A stretch of 64,000 nucleotides of DNA, taken from assembly GCA_035654655.1 (NCBI GenBank), contig DASRWI010000017.1:1-64000 (forward strand), in the 5' to 3' direction. A model generated the notes under the pieces. It did not search any database. It was not told the origin of the DNA and saw nothing but the letters and a program-made list of their open reading frames with translations. Positions 35,666 through 43,818 of the stretch are shown here, piece after piece. The DNA is from DASRWI01 sp035654655. Its GTDB lineage: Bacteria; Bacteroidota; Ignavibacteria; Ignavibacteriales; Ignavibacteriaceae. The first letter of the stretch is position 1. Every line of letters begins with the position of its first letter. The position numbers were made by a program, and so were the translations under genes.

Positions 35666-36793
35666 TTATTTTATTTCAAAAGTATTTTTAAGCTTTTGGT
35701 AATATTCTTTATTTGAAATAATTTCCTTCCCTTTTGAATCTGTTAGTTTTGCAACTGGTTTATGATTGCATTCTACCATCTTAATTACAACATTTAATGG
35801 AGTTAATCCCATATCATTTGTTAAATGAGTGCCTATTCCAAAACCCAGTTTAATTCTTCCTTTAAAGTACTTATAAATACTTATTGCTTTATCAATTGTA
35901 AGACTATCAGAGAAGATGGCCAATTTATTTTTTGCATCTATAGTTAAATTTTCATAATACCTTATCAACTCCTCTCCCCATTCAAATGGACTGCCTGAAT
36001 CTTGTCTGCAGCCTATATATTGTTCAGCTAATTCTTTATCAAAATCCTTTAAGAATGATTTCATATTTATAGTATCTGTTAATGCAATACTAAGTTTACC
36101 TTTATATTCATCCAACCATAACTGAAAAGCTTTTTTCTGATGTTCGATTAAATTATCAGTAAGTACCTGATGAGCTTGTATCCATTCGTGTGCCATTGTC
36201 CCAGATGGTATTAATCCATATTTCATTGCATAATATACATTACTGGTTTGAGTAAAGTTTTCTCTTAATTCATCTTTAAATATTTTTAATAAATGTCCAT
36301 GCCACTCAAATGATGCCCTTCTTCTTGTTCCAAATTCGATTACTTGAAAATCTGGTTCCTTTAACCCTTTAATTCTTATAACCTTCTTTTTAATTTTTTC
36401 ATTACCGACTTTTACACTATTCTCATCTTTCCTTTTACTAAATGCAATCTCATTAATAATAGCAAGTATAATTACTTCGTACAAAATTGTTTCAATCCAT
36501 GGACCTTCAATGGTGATGTCAAGTTGTTCAGGGTTTTTTGTATCATCTTCAATTTTTATGTGAGAAGGATTTAAATGAAAAGTTTTTAAATATTCTATAA
36601 AATCATTTTGAAAATACTTTAAGGAACTTAAATAATCTGCTTCTTCATTGCTTAAACTTATTTCACTTAAATTTTTTATTTCATCAATCAGTTCTTCTTT
36701 GATGTTTCCTGTTTTATAAATGGAGGATTTACGATTTATAAATTTGTACTTTGCCCATACAACCTTATATCTATGCAGAATAGCCTGCATCAT
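35666..36793 (-). CDS. pncB: nicotinate phosphoribosyltransferase, N-terminus lost by an upstream frame slip
   Basis: The 375-residue frame matches NAPRT (nicotinate + PRPP + ATP to NaMN, NAD salvage): FGTRRRASFEWHG (~150), PSGTMAHEWIQAHQ (catalytic His, ~195), RQDSGSPFEWGE (~262) and FGIGTHLTND (~320). The shown start at MMQAILHRY lacks the conserved leader. Directly upstream, in the same phase, the DNA reads FLDTDLYKLT before MMQ, which is the standard NAPRT N-terminus, but no start codon exists in that phase. An ATG at 36837 (MIIK) would join it if one A were added in the A4 run at 36825-36828. The intact gene probably started at 36837. The 110-aa Ogt-like gene is divergent on the other side. 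Confidence 0.85.
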   Translation of the reverse strand: MMQAILHRYKVVWAKYKFINRKSSIYKTGNIKEELIDEIKNLSEISLSNEEADYLSSLKYFQNDFIEYLKTFHLNPSHIKIEDDTKNPEQLDITIEGPWIETILYEVIILAIINEIAFSKRKDENSVKVGNEKIKKKVIRIKGLKEPDFQVIEFGTRRRASFEWHGHLLKIFKDELRENFTQTSNVYYAMKYGLIPSGTMAHEWIQAHQVLTDNLIEHQKKAFQLWLDEYKGKLSIALTDTINMKSFLKDFDKELAEQYIGCRQDSGSPFEWGEELIRYYENLTIDAKNKLAIFSDSLTIDKAISIYKYFKGRIKLGFGIGTHLTNDMGLTPLNVVIKMVECNHKPVAKLTDSKGKEIISNKEYYQKLKNTFEIK

Positions 36794-36979
36794 CGTTAAT
36801 TTATATAAGTCTGTATCTAAAAACTTTTGATTATCATATAAATTTTTTAATTATTATAATCTATTTAACAATAGTACAATTATAGTAAGTTGATTTTAAT
36901 CAGAAATGATTATCTTTTATGATAGATGGCATTTCATTTTTTCTATATAATTTTTCTTATTTATTATTTAAATTAGTTT

Positions 36980-37312
36980 ATGGCAAAGAAAAATAAGAAC
37001 GAAGATTTTTTTGATAAAGTATTTAAAGTTGTTGCTAAAATTCCTTATGGAAAAGTAACAACCTATGGAGCAATTGCTGAAGTCTGTGGAACAAGGGCTT
37101 CTGCCAGAACTGTAGGGTGGGCATTGAATAGTGCAAAAGGTTCTAATCTTCCTTGTCATAGAGTAGTTAACAGATTTGGAACATTAACCGGTAAAATGCA
37201 TTTTGGGAGTTCTACAATTATGGCAGACCTATTACGTTCAGAAGGAATTGAGTTTGATGAAGACGGGAATGTTAATATGAAAAAATATTTATGGATTCCC
37301 AAGAAGGTTTAA
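36980..37312 (+). CDS. single-domain Ogt/MGMT-family alkyltransferase-like protein
   Basis: The 110-residue protein is the DNA-binding domain of O6-alkylguanine-DNA alkyltransferase: PYGKVTTYGAIAEVCG (helix-turn-helix; Tyr-Gly finger), RTVGWALNSAKGSNLPCHRVV (Cys59 acceptor in PCHRV) and a C-terminal tail. The N-terminal half of full-length MGMT is missing. Alkyltransferase-like (ATL) proteins have the same size, but the classic members replace this Cys with Trp. Here the Cys is kept, so it could transfer alkyl groups or guide them to excision repair. The start has no clear Shine-Dalgarno site. Confidence 0.85.
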   Translation: MAKKNKNEDFFDKVFKVVAKIPYGKVTTYGAIAEVCGTRASARTVGWALNSAKGSNLPCHRVVNRFGTLTGKMHFGSSTIMADLLRSEGIEFDEDGNVNMKKYLWIPKKV

Positions 37313-37317
37313 AATAA

Positions 37318-37342
37318 AAAAAGCGCCTATACAGCGCTTTTT
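37318..37342. terminator. bidirectional terminator between the Ogt-like and RRM genes
   Basis: AAAAAGCGC/GCGCTTTTT stem (37318-37326 with 37334-37342) with a 7-nt loop. A-runs and T-runs on both sides let it work on either strand for these convergent genes. Confidence 0.85.
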
Positions 37343-37360
37343 AGAATTATCTGAAAATTA

Positions 37361-37612
37361 TTAAAACTTAGGTTTAGCTTCGTTTACAACAATATTTCTT
37401 CCACTTAATTCCGAATTATTTAAAGCAGAGATTGCACTCTGTGCTTCATTTGATTTTTCCATTTCTACAAAGCCAAATCCTCTGGATTTCCCTGTAGTTC
37501 GGTCCATTATAACTTTAGCTGAAACTACTTTTCCATGTGCTGCAAAAGCTTCTTCTAATTTCTGATCATTAACTGACCATGGCAATGAACCTACAAACAA
37601 TTTAGTACTCAA
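37361..37612 (-). CDS. small RRM-type RNA-binding protein with a TTG start
   Basis: I place the start at the TTG at 37612, giving 83 residues. The RNA-recognition motif fills the protein: RNP2 KLFVGSLPWSVND (4-16), RNP1 KSRGFGFVEM (~42-51) and a final strand GRNIVVNEAKP. A longer frame exists to 37726, but its extra 38 residues are hydrophobic and not RRM-like. AGGA lies about 8 nt before the TTG, and typical bacterial RRM proteins are 80-100 residues. Such proteins often bind RNA during cold shock. It is likely a monocistronic gene. Confidence 0.82.
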   Translation of the reverse strand: MSTKLFVGSLPWSVNDQKLEEAFAAHGKVVSAKVIMDRTTGKSRGFGFVEMEKSNEAQSAISALNNSELSGRNIVVNEAKPKF

Positions 37613-37710
37613 ACTAGATCCTATAAAAAATATAATAAAATAAATTCCGGCTATTCCGGTATCTAAACATACGAAGATTATTTTGATAATCCTATGTAAG
37701 AAAAATTGCG

Positions 37711-37726
37711 GTGCCCTATTTGGCAC
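37711..37726 (-). terminator. possible weak terminator or leader hairpin before the RRM gene
   Basis: GTGCC/GGCAC stem (37711-37715 with 37722-37726), followed on the minus strand by CGCAATTTTTC. It lies between the stop of the DUF6064-like gene and the RRM start; too short to be sure. Confidence 0.35.
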
Positions 37727-37768
37727 TATATATAGGTTTTATCACATTATCCGTACTCTTGTATGCAA

Positions 37769-38428
37769 TTAAGCTGGAATAGTTCCTTCTCTTAATTTTT
37801 TATCTTTTAAACTTCTTGTTAAAATGTAATAAACTGATATTAAAGCTGACATAATAAGTCCAACATCTTCATATATACTAAAATTCCACACTGCTGAAAG
37901 TCCGATTATTGACCATAAAATTGGTATAATGATGAAGTACCATTTAATTCTGGTATTTGCAAAAAGAACAATTCCAAAAGTAAAAATTGTCGTTGGACAA
38001 GGTAATCCAAAGGTTGGATTATATGGATAAATATGCCCTCCCATTATTCCTAATAAAGGGTATAAAATCAATGAATATGCTATTATAAAAAGCGAAATTA
38101 CTTTATTGTCATTCTTTTTATAATCATATTTAATTTTGTCTTTATATACACCAAAATAAATAAAAATTAACGCTTGCAATATAAATAGTACTGCAAAGCC
38201 ATAAGCTGCACCGTTGATGGATGTAAAGAATAGCCAGTGATAAACTATTCCTATCCACAGCCACAATATCGCCAGAAAGAGATTAATAAATTTATCTGAA
38301 TAGTTTCTCTTAAGGAATAAATGGCTTAAGATAAGAATGGCTGCAAGATTAAGAATTATCTGTGCAGGATAAACAGAAAGATTATAATTTTTAAATACTT
38401 CTAAGAACTCTTTCGTAGTAAATGGCAT
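37769..38428 (-). CDS. DUF6064-like membrane protein
   Basis: The 219-residue product (from the ATG at 38428) starts MPFTTKEFLEVFKNYNLSVY and has six or seven transmembrane helices. The phrase YPYNPTFGLPCPTTIFTFG (~137-155) is the strongest family mark, as in the DUF6064 group of predicted permease-like proteins. GGAGG lies 5 nt before this ATG, so I prefer it over the longer start at 38449, which adds only MKFFGGS. No substrate can be named. It follows a terminator of the S46 gene side and reads toward the RRM gene. Confidence 0.7.
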   Translation of the reverse strand: MPFTTKEFLEVFKNYNLSVYPAQIILNLAAILILSHLFLKRNYSDKFINLFLAILWLWIGIVYHWLFFTSINGAAYGFAVLFILQALIFIYFGVYKDKIKYDYKKNDNKVISLFIIAYSLILYPLLGIMGGHIYPYNPTFGLPCPTTIFTFGIVLFANTRIKWYFIIIPILWSIIGLSAVWNFSIYEDVGLIMSALISVYYILTRSLKDKKLREGTIPA

Positions 38429-38458
38429 AGAACCTCCAAAGAATTTCAAGAAAATAAA

Positions 38459-38483
38459 AAGCCCTAAGAATTACTTAGGGCTT
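38459..38483 (-). terminator. Rho-independent terminator after the S46 peptidase gene
   Basis: Perfect 10-bp stem AAGCCCTAAG/CTTAGGGCTT (38459-38468 with 38474-38483), 5-nt loop, and TTTTTATTTT beyond it on the minus strand. Confidence 0.9.
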
Positions 38484-38493
38484 CAAATTAATG

Positions 38494-40620
38494 TTAGTTA
38501 ATTTTTCCTTCTTTTAATTCATCAGCTAACCTATCAAACTCATAAACCTTATCAATTGCTTCCCACATCCCTTTGGAATCAACTCCAACTGTTCTATTTA
38601 CATCAGGAAGATAAATAAAGTTACCTTCAAGACTTTCAATGTTTCCATCAAAGGCTAAACCAATGACTTCTGCATTTTTATTTATGATAGCACTACCTGA
38701 ATTACCACCAACTATATCATTAGTAGCAACAAAATTAAAAGCAGTATTTAAGTCAAGGTCTTCATCCGGTGTTTTCCATCTTTCACCAAGATTAAAAGGA
38801 TACTTACCACCAAAATTTACGAACCTGTCATACAAACCATAAAAGCTTGTTTTTGGCTGAGCAATAGTTCCATTATAATTATATCCCTTAACTAAACCAT
38901 CACTAATTCTTAATGTTCTGTTAGCATCAGGAGTAACTGAAGTTCCATACATCTTGTAAATAATTTGTCCTAACAATCCGAATGTAATATTTTCAGTATC
39001 ATTAATTTCTTTTTGCTGCTTCTTAAGTTCAGCAACCTTATCATAATTTTTTGCATAATACTGAATGAACGGGTCATTTAATGCTAAAATTTCTTCAGGT
39101 GTTTTCTGGAATAAGGCATCAACACTCTGCTTATCCTTGAATAAAGACTTAGCAATTAAATTTGCAGCTGCATCTTTTGAATTACCATTAAAAAATCCAT
39201 TTAAGATAGGATTATTTTCACCAAGGTTCATTTTGATATAATCAAGGTTTAATTCAAGCTTTGCACTCTCTAATATATTATCAAAATCAGCTGGATAAAT
39301 ATTTTTTATTGATTCTAAATATCTGGCAGATGAATACATTGGTTCTCTTTGATTTTCAGGAAGTAATTTTTGTTTTGCCTGAATTACCAATGCATTAGCA
39401 ATTGATAAATACCTTGAAGCAAATGCAGGATTGATAGAGAAAGCAGAAATAGTTGGCTCAACTTTTCTCATTTCATTCCTTGTAGTTTCAATTGATTTCC
39501 AAACAGAACCATACTGCTTTTTCAATTCAGGGTCTGAATTTACAAAGCTTACTAATTTTTCTTCAAAATCTTTTTTGCGTGCCATTAAATAAGGATTACA
39601 TAATGCAGTATAAGTGCCGCCTAAACTCTTTTGACCATTACTAAATCCCAATCTTGTTGTTTCATACATATCAGCTTTGGAAGGATTTTGTCCCTTTAAT
39701 ACTTCAATTATATTATAAAGATTATTAGCCAGATAGGTATAATTTCTATAAGTAACATCTCTTAAATATTCCAATTGAGCAACTGTACGCAATCTGTTTG
39801 TAGTACCTGGATTACCAACTGTAAATACTAATTCACCGGGTGCTGCTCCATTAGAACTAAATTTGAAATAATTTTTAGTTTTTAATGGCTTTCCATTCTC
39901 ATCATAAACTCTCATAAAGGTGCAATCAAGATTATAGCGAGGGAAAGTAAAATTGTCATAATCACCGCCGAAGTATGCAATAGTTTCTTCAGGTTCAAAT
40001 ACTAATCTAACATCAGTATAAACTTTAAAACCTTGGACAAAGAAAATGCTTCCATTATAATAAGAAATAACATCACATTTTAATCCGGTCTCTTTTTCAT
40101 ACTGTTCTTTAAGGTCTTTCATCTTTGCATCGCGCAAAGATATTTTTTCAGCTTCTGTATTACCTTTGCTAATAGCATTCTGAACATCTTTAGTTACATC
40201 TTTAATAAATTGTAGCTGCTCAGCAAAGTAATTGGGAATTTTTCTTTCATCATCCAAATTTTCTGCAATAAAACCAGTGTTAGCTAAATCTTCACCTTCT
40301 TTTTCAATTAGTCTTCTTAAACCTCTTGCGCAATGGTTATTGGTCATTACCAAACCATCTTCAGAAACAAAAGAAGCTGTACAGCCCGGAATTCTTAAAG
40401 CTGACAATCTAACATCATCAAACCAAGCCTGGTCTGGAGTAAAATTGTAAACTTGTTTTAAATATTCGAATGGAGGAAATTCAAATGCCCACATTTTTCC
40501 TGTATCATATTTTCCGGCTTTAACTGTATCAGGATTAAAAGTTGATTGTGCATTTATACTGATTGAAATAAAGAGAAGGAAAATTATAAGTCCGCTCTTT
40601 ATTTTACTTTGATAGTTCAT
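38494..40620 (-). CDS. S46-family dipeptidyl-peptidase (DPP7/DPP11 type)
   Basis: The 708-residue protein has a signal peptide (to ~25) and then MWAFEFPPFEYLKQVYNF. The catalytic His is in TNNHCARG (His96), the Asp in a region with GGDYDNFTFPRYNLD (~225), and the Ser in GGNSGSAIINKN (~645). Order, spacing and length (usually 700-720) match S46 serine peptidases, which remove dipeptides in the periplasm. After the Ser it reads FDGNIESLEGNFIYLPDVNR. DPP7 and DPP11 differ by one substrate-pocket residue in this region, which I cannot assign by eye. A hairpin lies just before the start codon. Confidence 0.93.
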   Translation of the reverse strand: MNYQSKIKSGLIIFLLFISISINAQSTFNPDTVKAGKYDTGKMWAFEFPPFEYLKQVYNFTPDQAWFDDVRLSALRIPGCTASFVSEDGLVMTNNHCARGLRRLIEKEGEDLANTGFIAENLDDERKIPNYFAEQLQFIKDVTKDVQNAISKGNTEAEKISLRDAKMKDLKEQYEKETGLKCDVISYYNGSIFFVQGFKVYTDVRLVFEPEETIAYFGGDYDNFTFPRYNLDCTFMRVYDENGKPLKTKNYFKFSSNGAAPGELVFTVGNPGTTNRLRTVAQLEYLRDVTYRNYTYLANNLYNIIEVLKGQNPSKADMYETTRLGFSNGQKSLGGTYTALCNPYLMARKKDFEEKLVSFVNSDPELKKQYGSVWKSIETTRNEMRKVEPTISAFSINPAFASRYLSIANALVIQAKQKLLPENQREPMYSSARYLESIKNIYPADFDNILESAKLELNLDYIKMNLGENNPILNGFFNGNSKDAAANLIAKSLFKDKQSVDALFQKTPEEILALNDPFIQYYAKNYDKVAELKKQQKEINDTENITFGLLGQIIYKMYGTSVTPDANRTLRISDGLVKGYNYNGTIAQPKTSFYGLYDRFVNFGGKYPFNLGERWKTPDEDLDLNTAFNFVATNDIVGGNSGSAIINKNAEVIGLAFDGNIESLEGNFIYLPDVNRTVGVDSKGMWEAIDKVYEFDRLADELKEGKIN

Positions 40621-40627
40621 TAGAGTA

Positions 40628-40678
40628 CCTGTTATTTTTAAATAAATTATAAAGATAATTTACTATAAAAATAACAGG
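40628..40678 (-). promoter_or_regulatory. 5'-leader hairpin just before the S46 start codon
   Basis: A perfect 13-bp inverted repeat CCTGTTATTTTTA (40628-40640 with 40666-40678), loop of 25 nt, ends 7 nt before the ATG at 40620. The AGG part of the likely ribosome site is in the stem. It may control translation, or be an operator. Confidence 0.5.
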
Positions 40679-40770
40679 CTTAAATTTCATAACCAATAGA
40701 GAAATAAAGATTTTTTTACTTTTTTCATTCATTTTCTTTATTTTAAAACCTTAACAAACTGTATACTAAA

Positions 40771-41829
40771 ATGAAAAATCTATTTCTATTACTTATCATC
40801 TCTTTTTCTTTATTATTTGCTCAAGATAAAGAGGAATCTTCAAATAATATTATCAATAAGAAATTTGAAAATCTTGACCATCGATTAGATCAGCTTGAAA
40901 AAGCTATTGATGATATAATGTGGTATAATAAAGTCGGCGATGTAGCAAACATTGATAAAGTTTATATTGTAGGACCTCCTTCTAAAAATATAAAGAATCC
41001 TACTGCAATGGGAGTTAACAATCCATTAAAATTCTGGTGCTATGTTTTTGTACCAAACAAGATTGATGTAAATAAAAAATATCCATTAATAGTTTTACCT
41101 CACGGTGGAGTTCACGCAAATTTTACTACTTATCATACTCATATAATTAGAGAGCTTATGGCTCAAGGTTATATTGTTGCAGCACCGGAATACCGGGGCA
41201 GTACAGGTTATGGAAAATCATTCTATGAAAATATTGACTACGGCGGTTTAGAAGTTGATGATAATAATGCAGCCCGTGATTATATGGTTGAAAACTATGA
41301 TTTTGTTGATGCAAGTAGAGTTGGGATAATGGGTTGGAGTCACGGCGGATTAATTGCTTTAATGGATATCTTTAAAAATCCTGATGATTACAAAGTTGCT
41401 TTTGCAGGAGTACCGGTAAGCGATTTAGTTGCCAGGATGGGTTATTATGATGATGAGTATAGAAAGTTATTTTCTGAATCATTCCACATAGGTAAAACAG
41501 CAAATGAAAATGTTGAGGAATATAAAAAACGTTCTCCAGTGAATTATGCAGATAAATTAAAGACACCTTTGTTGATTCATACAAATACAAATGATGATGA
41601 TGTTAATGTACTTGAAGTTGAAAGTTTAATAAGGTCATTAAAAGCTGAAGGTAAAAAATTTGAATATGAAATATTCAAAGATGCCCCTGGTGGACACAGC
41701 TTTGACAGAATTGATACTAAGCTTGCTAAAGAAATAAGAATAAAGATTTATAAGTTCATGGCTAAGTATTTAAATCCACCCAATGAGTTTAATTCTATAA
41801 ACGATTTACAAAAAGCCGGTTATAAATAA
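40771..41829 (+). CDS. exported S9-like alpha/beta hydrolase (prolyl oligopeptidase family)
   Basis: The 352-residue protein has a signal peptide (MKNLFLLLIISFSLLFA) and a coiled-coil stretch (25-55; ENLDHRLDQLEKAIDDIM). The hydrolase domain has LPHGGVHANF (~110, oxyanion), the nucleophile GWSHGG (Ser ~192), a candidate Asp in TNTNDDDV (~275) and the catalytic His in GGHSFDR (~309). This is the S9 peptidase/acylaminoacyl-type layout without a beta-propeller. Gene and S46 peptidase are divergent and both exported, so they could share work on peptides, but the substrate is not shown. Ends next to a palindromic repeat. Confidence 0.82.
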   Translation: MKNLFLLLIISFSLLFAQDKEESSNNIINKKFENLDHRLDQLEKAIDDIMWYNKVGDVANIDKVYIVGPPSKNIKNPTAMGVNNPLKFWCYVFVPNKIDVNKKYPLIVLPHGGVHANFTTYHTHIIRELMAQGYIVAAPEYRGSTGYGKSFYENIDYGGLEVDDNNAARDYMVENYDFVDASRVGIMGWSHGGLIALMDIFKNPDDYKVAFAGVPVSDLVARMGYYDDEYRKLFSESFHIGKTANENVEEYKKRSPVNYADKLKTPLLIHTNTNDDDVNVLEVESLIRSLKAEGKKFEYEIFKDAPGGHSFDRIDTKLAKEIRIKIYKFMAKYLNPPNEFNSINDLQKAGYK

Positions 41830-41851
41830 AAATTGAAGAACAGTAAAGAAA

Positions 41852-41985
41852 TCTGTCATTGCGAATGAACGAGTCATCTCCCATAGGGATCCCTTTGGGA
41901 GAGTGAGTGTGGCAATCTCTGTATTTAAAATCCAAAGATCACTACGTCTTCGTCCCATTTTCGGACTCATCCTCGTGATGACAGA
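41852..41985. repeat. 134-nt imperfect palindromic element between convergent genes
   Basis: The ends TCTGTCAT (41852-41859) and ATGACAGA (41978-41985) are perfect complements and the pairing continues imperfectly inward (TGCGA against TCGTG). Inside are smaller hairpins, such as CCCATAGGGATCCCTTTGGG. The layout resembles the dispersed GTCATTGCGA-type repeats seen in many genomes. It is non-coding and may end both transcripts. Confidence 0.65.
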
Positions 41986-41990
41986 TTAAT

Positions 41991-43355
41991 TTATTTCACA
42001 TACACAGTTTTAATATTTACAAACTCCTTAATACCATAAGAAGATAACTCTCTCCCATAACCTGATTCTTTAATACCACCAAATGGAAGTCGAGGGTCTG
42101 ACTTAACAGAATCATTAACAAAGCAGCATCCTGAATTTATTTTTTCTTTTGCAAGCCGCTCCCCTCTTTCAACCTCTTTGGTGAATATTGCAGAACCTAA
42201 TCCAAATATAGAATCATTTGCTATTCTAATTGCATCATCCTCATCTTTAGCTTTTATCAAAGAAGCAACAGGACCAAATAACTCTTCTTCGTAAGCCGGC
42301 ATTCCTGGTTTTACATCTGCCAACACTGAAGCAGGATAAAATGCTCCAATTAATTCAGGCGTCCTACAACCCAATAAAGGTTTGGCTCCTGCACTTATAC
42401 TTTTTTCAACCTGCTCGTGAAGTTCATCTCTTAAATCAGTTCTTGCTTGTGGACCTAAATTAATTTCTTCATTAAAAGGATCACCCATTTTTTTAATGTG
42501 CATTTTATCGACAAACAATCTTTCAAACTCATCATAAATTCTTTCTACAGCAATAAATCTTTTAGCTGCTATGCAGCTTTGTCCGTTATTTATCAATCTT
42601 GAGTTAACACAAATCTCTGCTGCTTTATCTAAATCTGCATCTTCTAATATTATATAGGGATCACTTCCTCCTAACTCAAGTACACATTTTTTAAGAACCG
42701 AACCTGCAGCAGCAGCAACCTTCTTCCCTGCTCCCACACTTCCTGTTAATGATACTGCCATTACCTTATCATTTTTGATTACTTGCTCTACTTTTGATGA
42801 ACCTATAACCAGGGTGCGGAAAAGGTCTTGAGGAAATCCTGCTTCTTTAAAAATATTTTCTATAGCTAATGCACATCCTGTAACATTAGATGAGTGCTTC
42901 AGCAGTCCTGCATTACCCGCCATCAAAGTTGGAGCAGCGAATCTGAATACCTGCCAGAATGGAAAATTCCATGGCATAATTGAAAGTACAACTCCAAATG
43001 GATTAAATGTTACGAAACTTTTACTGGCATCTGTCTTAATAATTTCATCTTTTAAAAATTCTTCTGCATTCTCAGAATAATAATCACAAACCCACGCACA
43101 TTTTTCAACCTCACCTTTAGATTGTAGAATTGGTTTTCCCATTTCCAAAGTTATTAAGGCCGCTAAATCATCTTTCTTCTTTCTAATTACTTCTGCAGCA
43201 TTTTTCATAAGTGGAGCTCGTTCTTTAAATGAACTCCATTTCCATCTATTAAATTGTTTATCAGCCGAATCTATTATTTTGTTAATTTCATCTGAAGACA
43301 TTTCTTCGAATTGCTGTAGAACTTCATTGGATGCTGGATTTATTGAAGATAACAT
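41991..43355 (-). CDS. succinate-semialdehyde dehydrogenase-like aldehyde dehydrogenase
   Basis: The 454-residue protein has the NAD(P)-dependent ALDH motifs: MPWNFPFWQVFR (~117), SLTGSVGAGKKVA (~200), ELGGSDPYIIL (general-base Glu, ~226), INNGQSCIAAKRF (catalytic Cys, ~260) and EELFGPVASL (~355). The pattern SDPYIIL and the short length (454 against ~480) match the YneI/Sad-type succinate-semialdehyde dehydrogenases. It would oxidise an aldehyde (possibly succinate semialdehyde) to the acid. It starts 14 nt after the DUF1801 gene and ends by the palindromic repeat. Substrate assignment is family-level. Confidence 0.85.
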   Translation of the reverse strand: MLSSINPASNEVLQQFEEMSSDEINKIIDSADKQFNRWKWSSFKERAPLMKNAAEVIRKKKDDLAALITLEMGKPILQSKGEVEKCAWVCDYYSENAEEFLKDEIIKTDASKSFVTFNPFGVVLSIMPWNFPFWQVFRFAAPTLMAGNAGLLKHSSNVTGCALAIENIFKEAGFPQDLFRTLVIGSSKVEQVIKNDKVMAVSLTGSVGAGKKVAAAAGSVLKKCVLELGGSDPYIILEDADLDKAAEICVNSRLINNGQSCIAAKRFIAVERIYDEFERLFVDKMHIKKMGDPFNEEINLGPQARTDLRDELHEQVEKSISAGAKPLLGCRTPELIGAFYPASVLADVKPGMPAYEEELFGPVASLIKAKDEDDAIRIANDSIFGLGSAIFTKEVERGERLAKEKINSGCCFVNDSVKSDPRLPFGGIKESGYGRELSSYGIKEFVNIKTVYVK

Positions 43356-43369
43356 AAAGCTATTCCTGT

Positions 43370-43768
43370 TTATTTTTCTTCTGAAAATGGTTTATTAATT
43401 AGAGATTCTTGTAAGAATTTCTTGTATCCTTTTTTAACTAATCCCTTAAGTTCTTTAATTGTTTTATCATCAATTTTTTTAAAGGTAAAACAACCTTTAC
43501 CAAGTCTTTTTTTCACTTCTTCAGATAAATCATCAGCAAGTTCAGGAAACATATAAACTGGGATAAAATGAAAGCTTACATAATTCTTCATTGTCTGAAC
43601 TCCCCCAAACCAGACATCCTTTTTCCACTTTTCAGAATAACCAGCTTTTAAATAATATTTACCTTCAACATCAGAAAGAATAACCATTTCATCTTCAAAC
43701 TGTTTGAATATGGATTTTAATTGTAAAAATATTTCCTGGAATTCAGTAGAACTCAAGATTTCCTCCAT
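43370..43768 (-). CDS. DUF1801-like (YdhG-type) small protein
   Basis: The 132-residue protein has the motifs VWFGGVQTMKNYVSFHFIPVY and LGKGCFTFKKIDDKTIKEL, as in the DUF1801/YdhG-like family (small, soluble, function unknown, frataxin-like fold). It is soluble with no signal. It lies 14 nt before the aldehyde dehydrogenase gene on the same strand and 50 nt after the lipoprotein gene, so it is likely co-transcribed. Family assignment is by motif only. Confidence 0.65.
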   Translation of the reverse strand: MEEILSSTEFQEIFLQLKSIFKQFEDEMVILSDVEGKYYLKAGYSEKWKKDVWFGGVQTMKNYVSFHFIPVYMFPELADDLSEEVKKRLGKGCFTFKKIDDKTIKELKGLVKKGYKKFLQESLINKPFSEEK

Positions 43769-43818
43769 TAATTTTTTTATAACTTATTACTTTAATCGAA
43801 CTAATAAAAGGAACTATA

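Noticed and set aside
37613..37726. Longer start of the RRM gene at 37726
   Set aside because: The extra residues are hydrophobic and foreign to the family, and the RRM starts exactly at the TTG at 37612 with AGGA before it.
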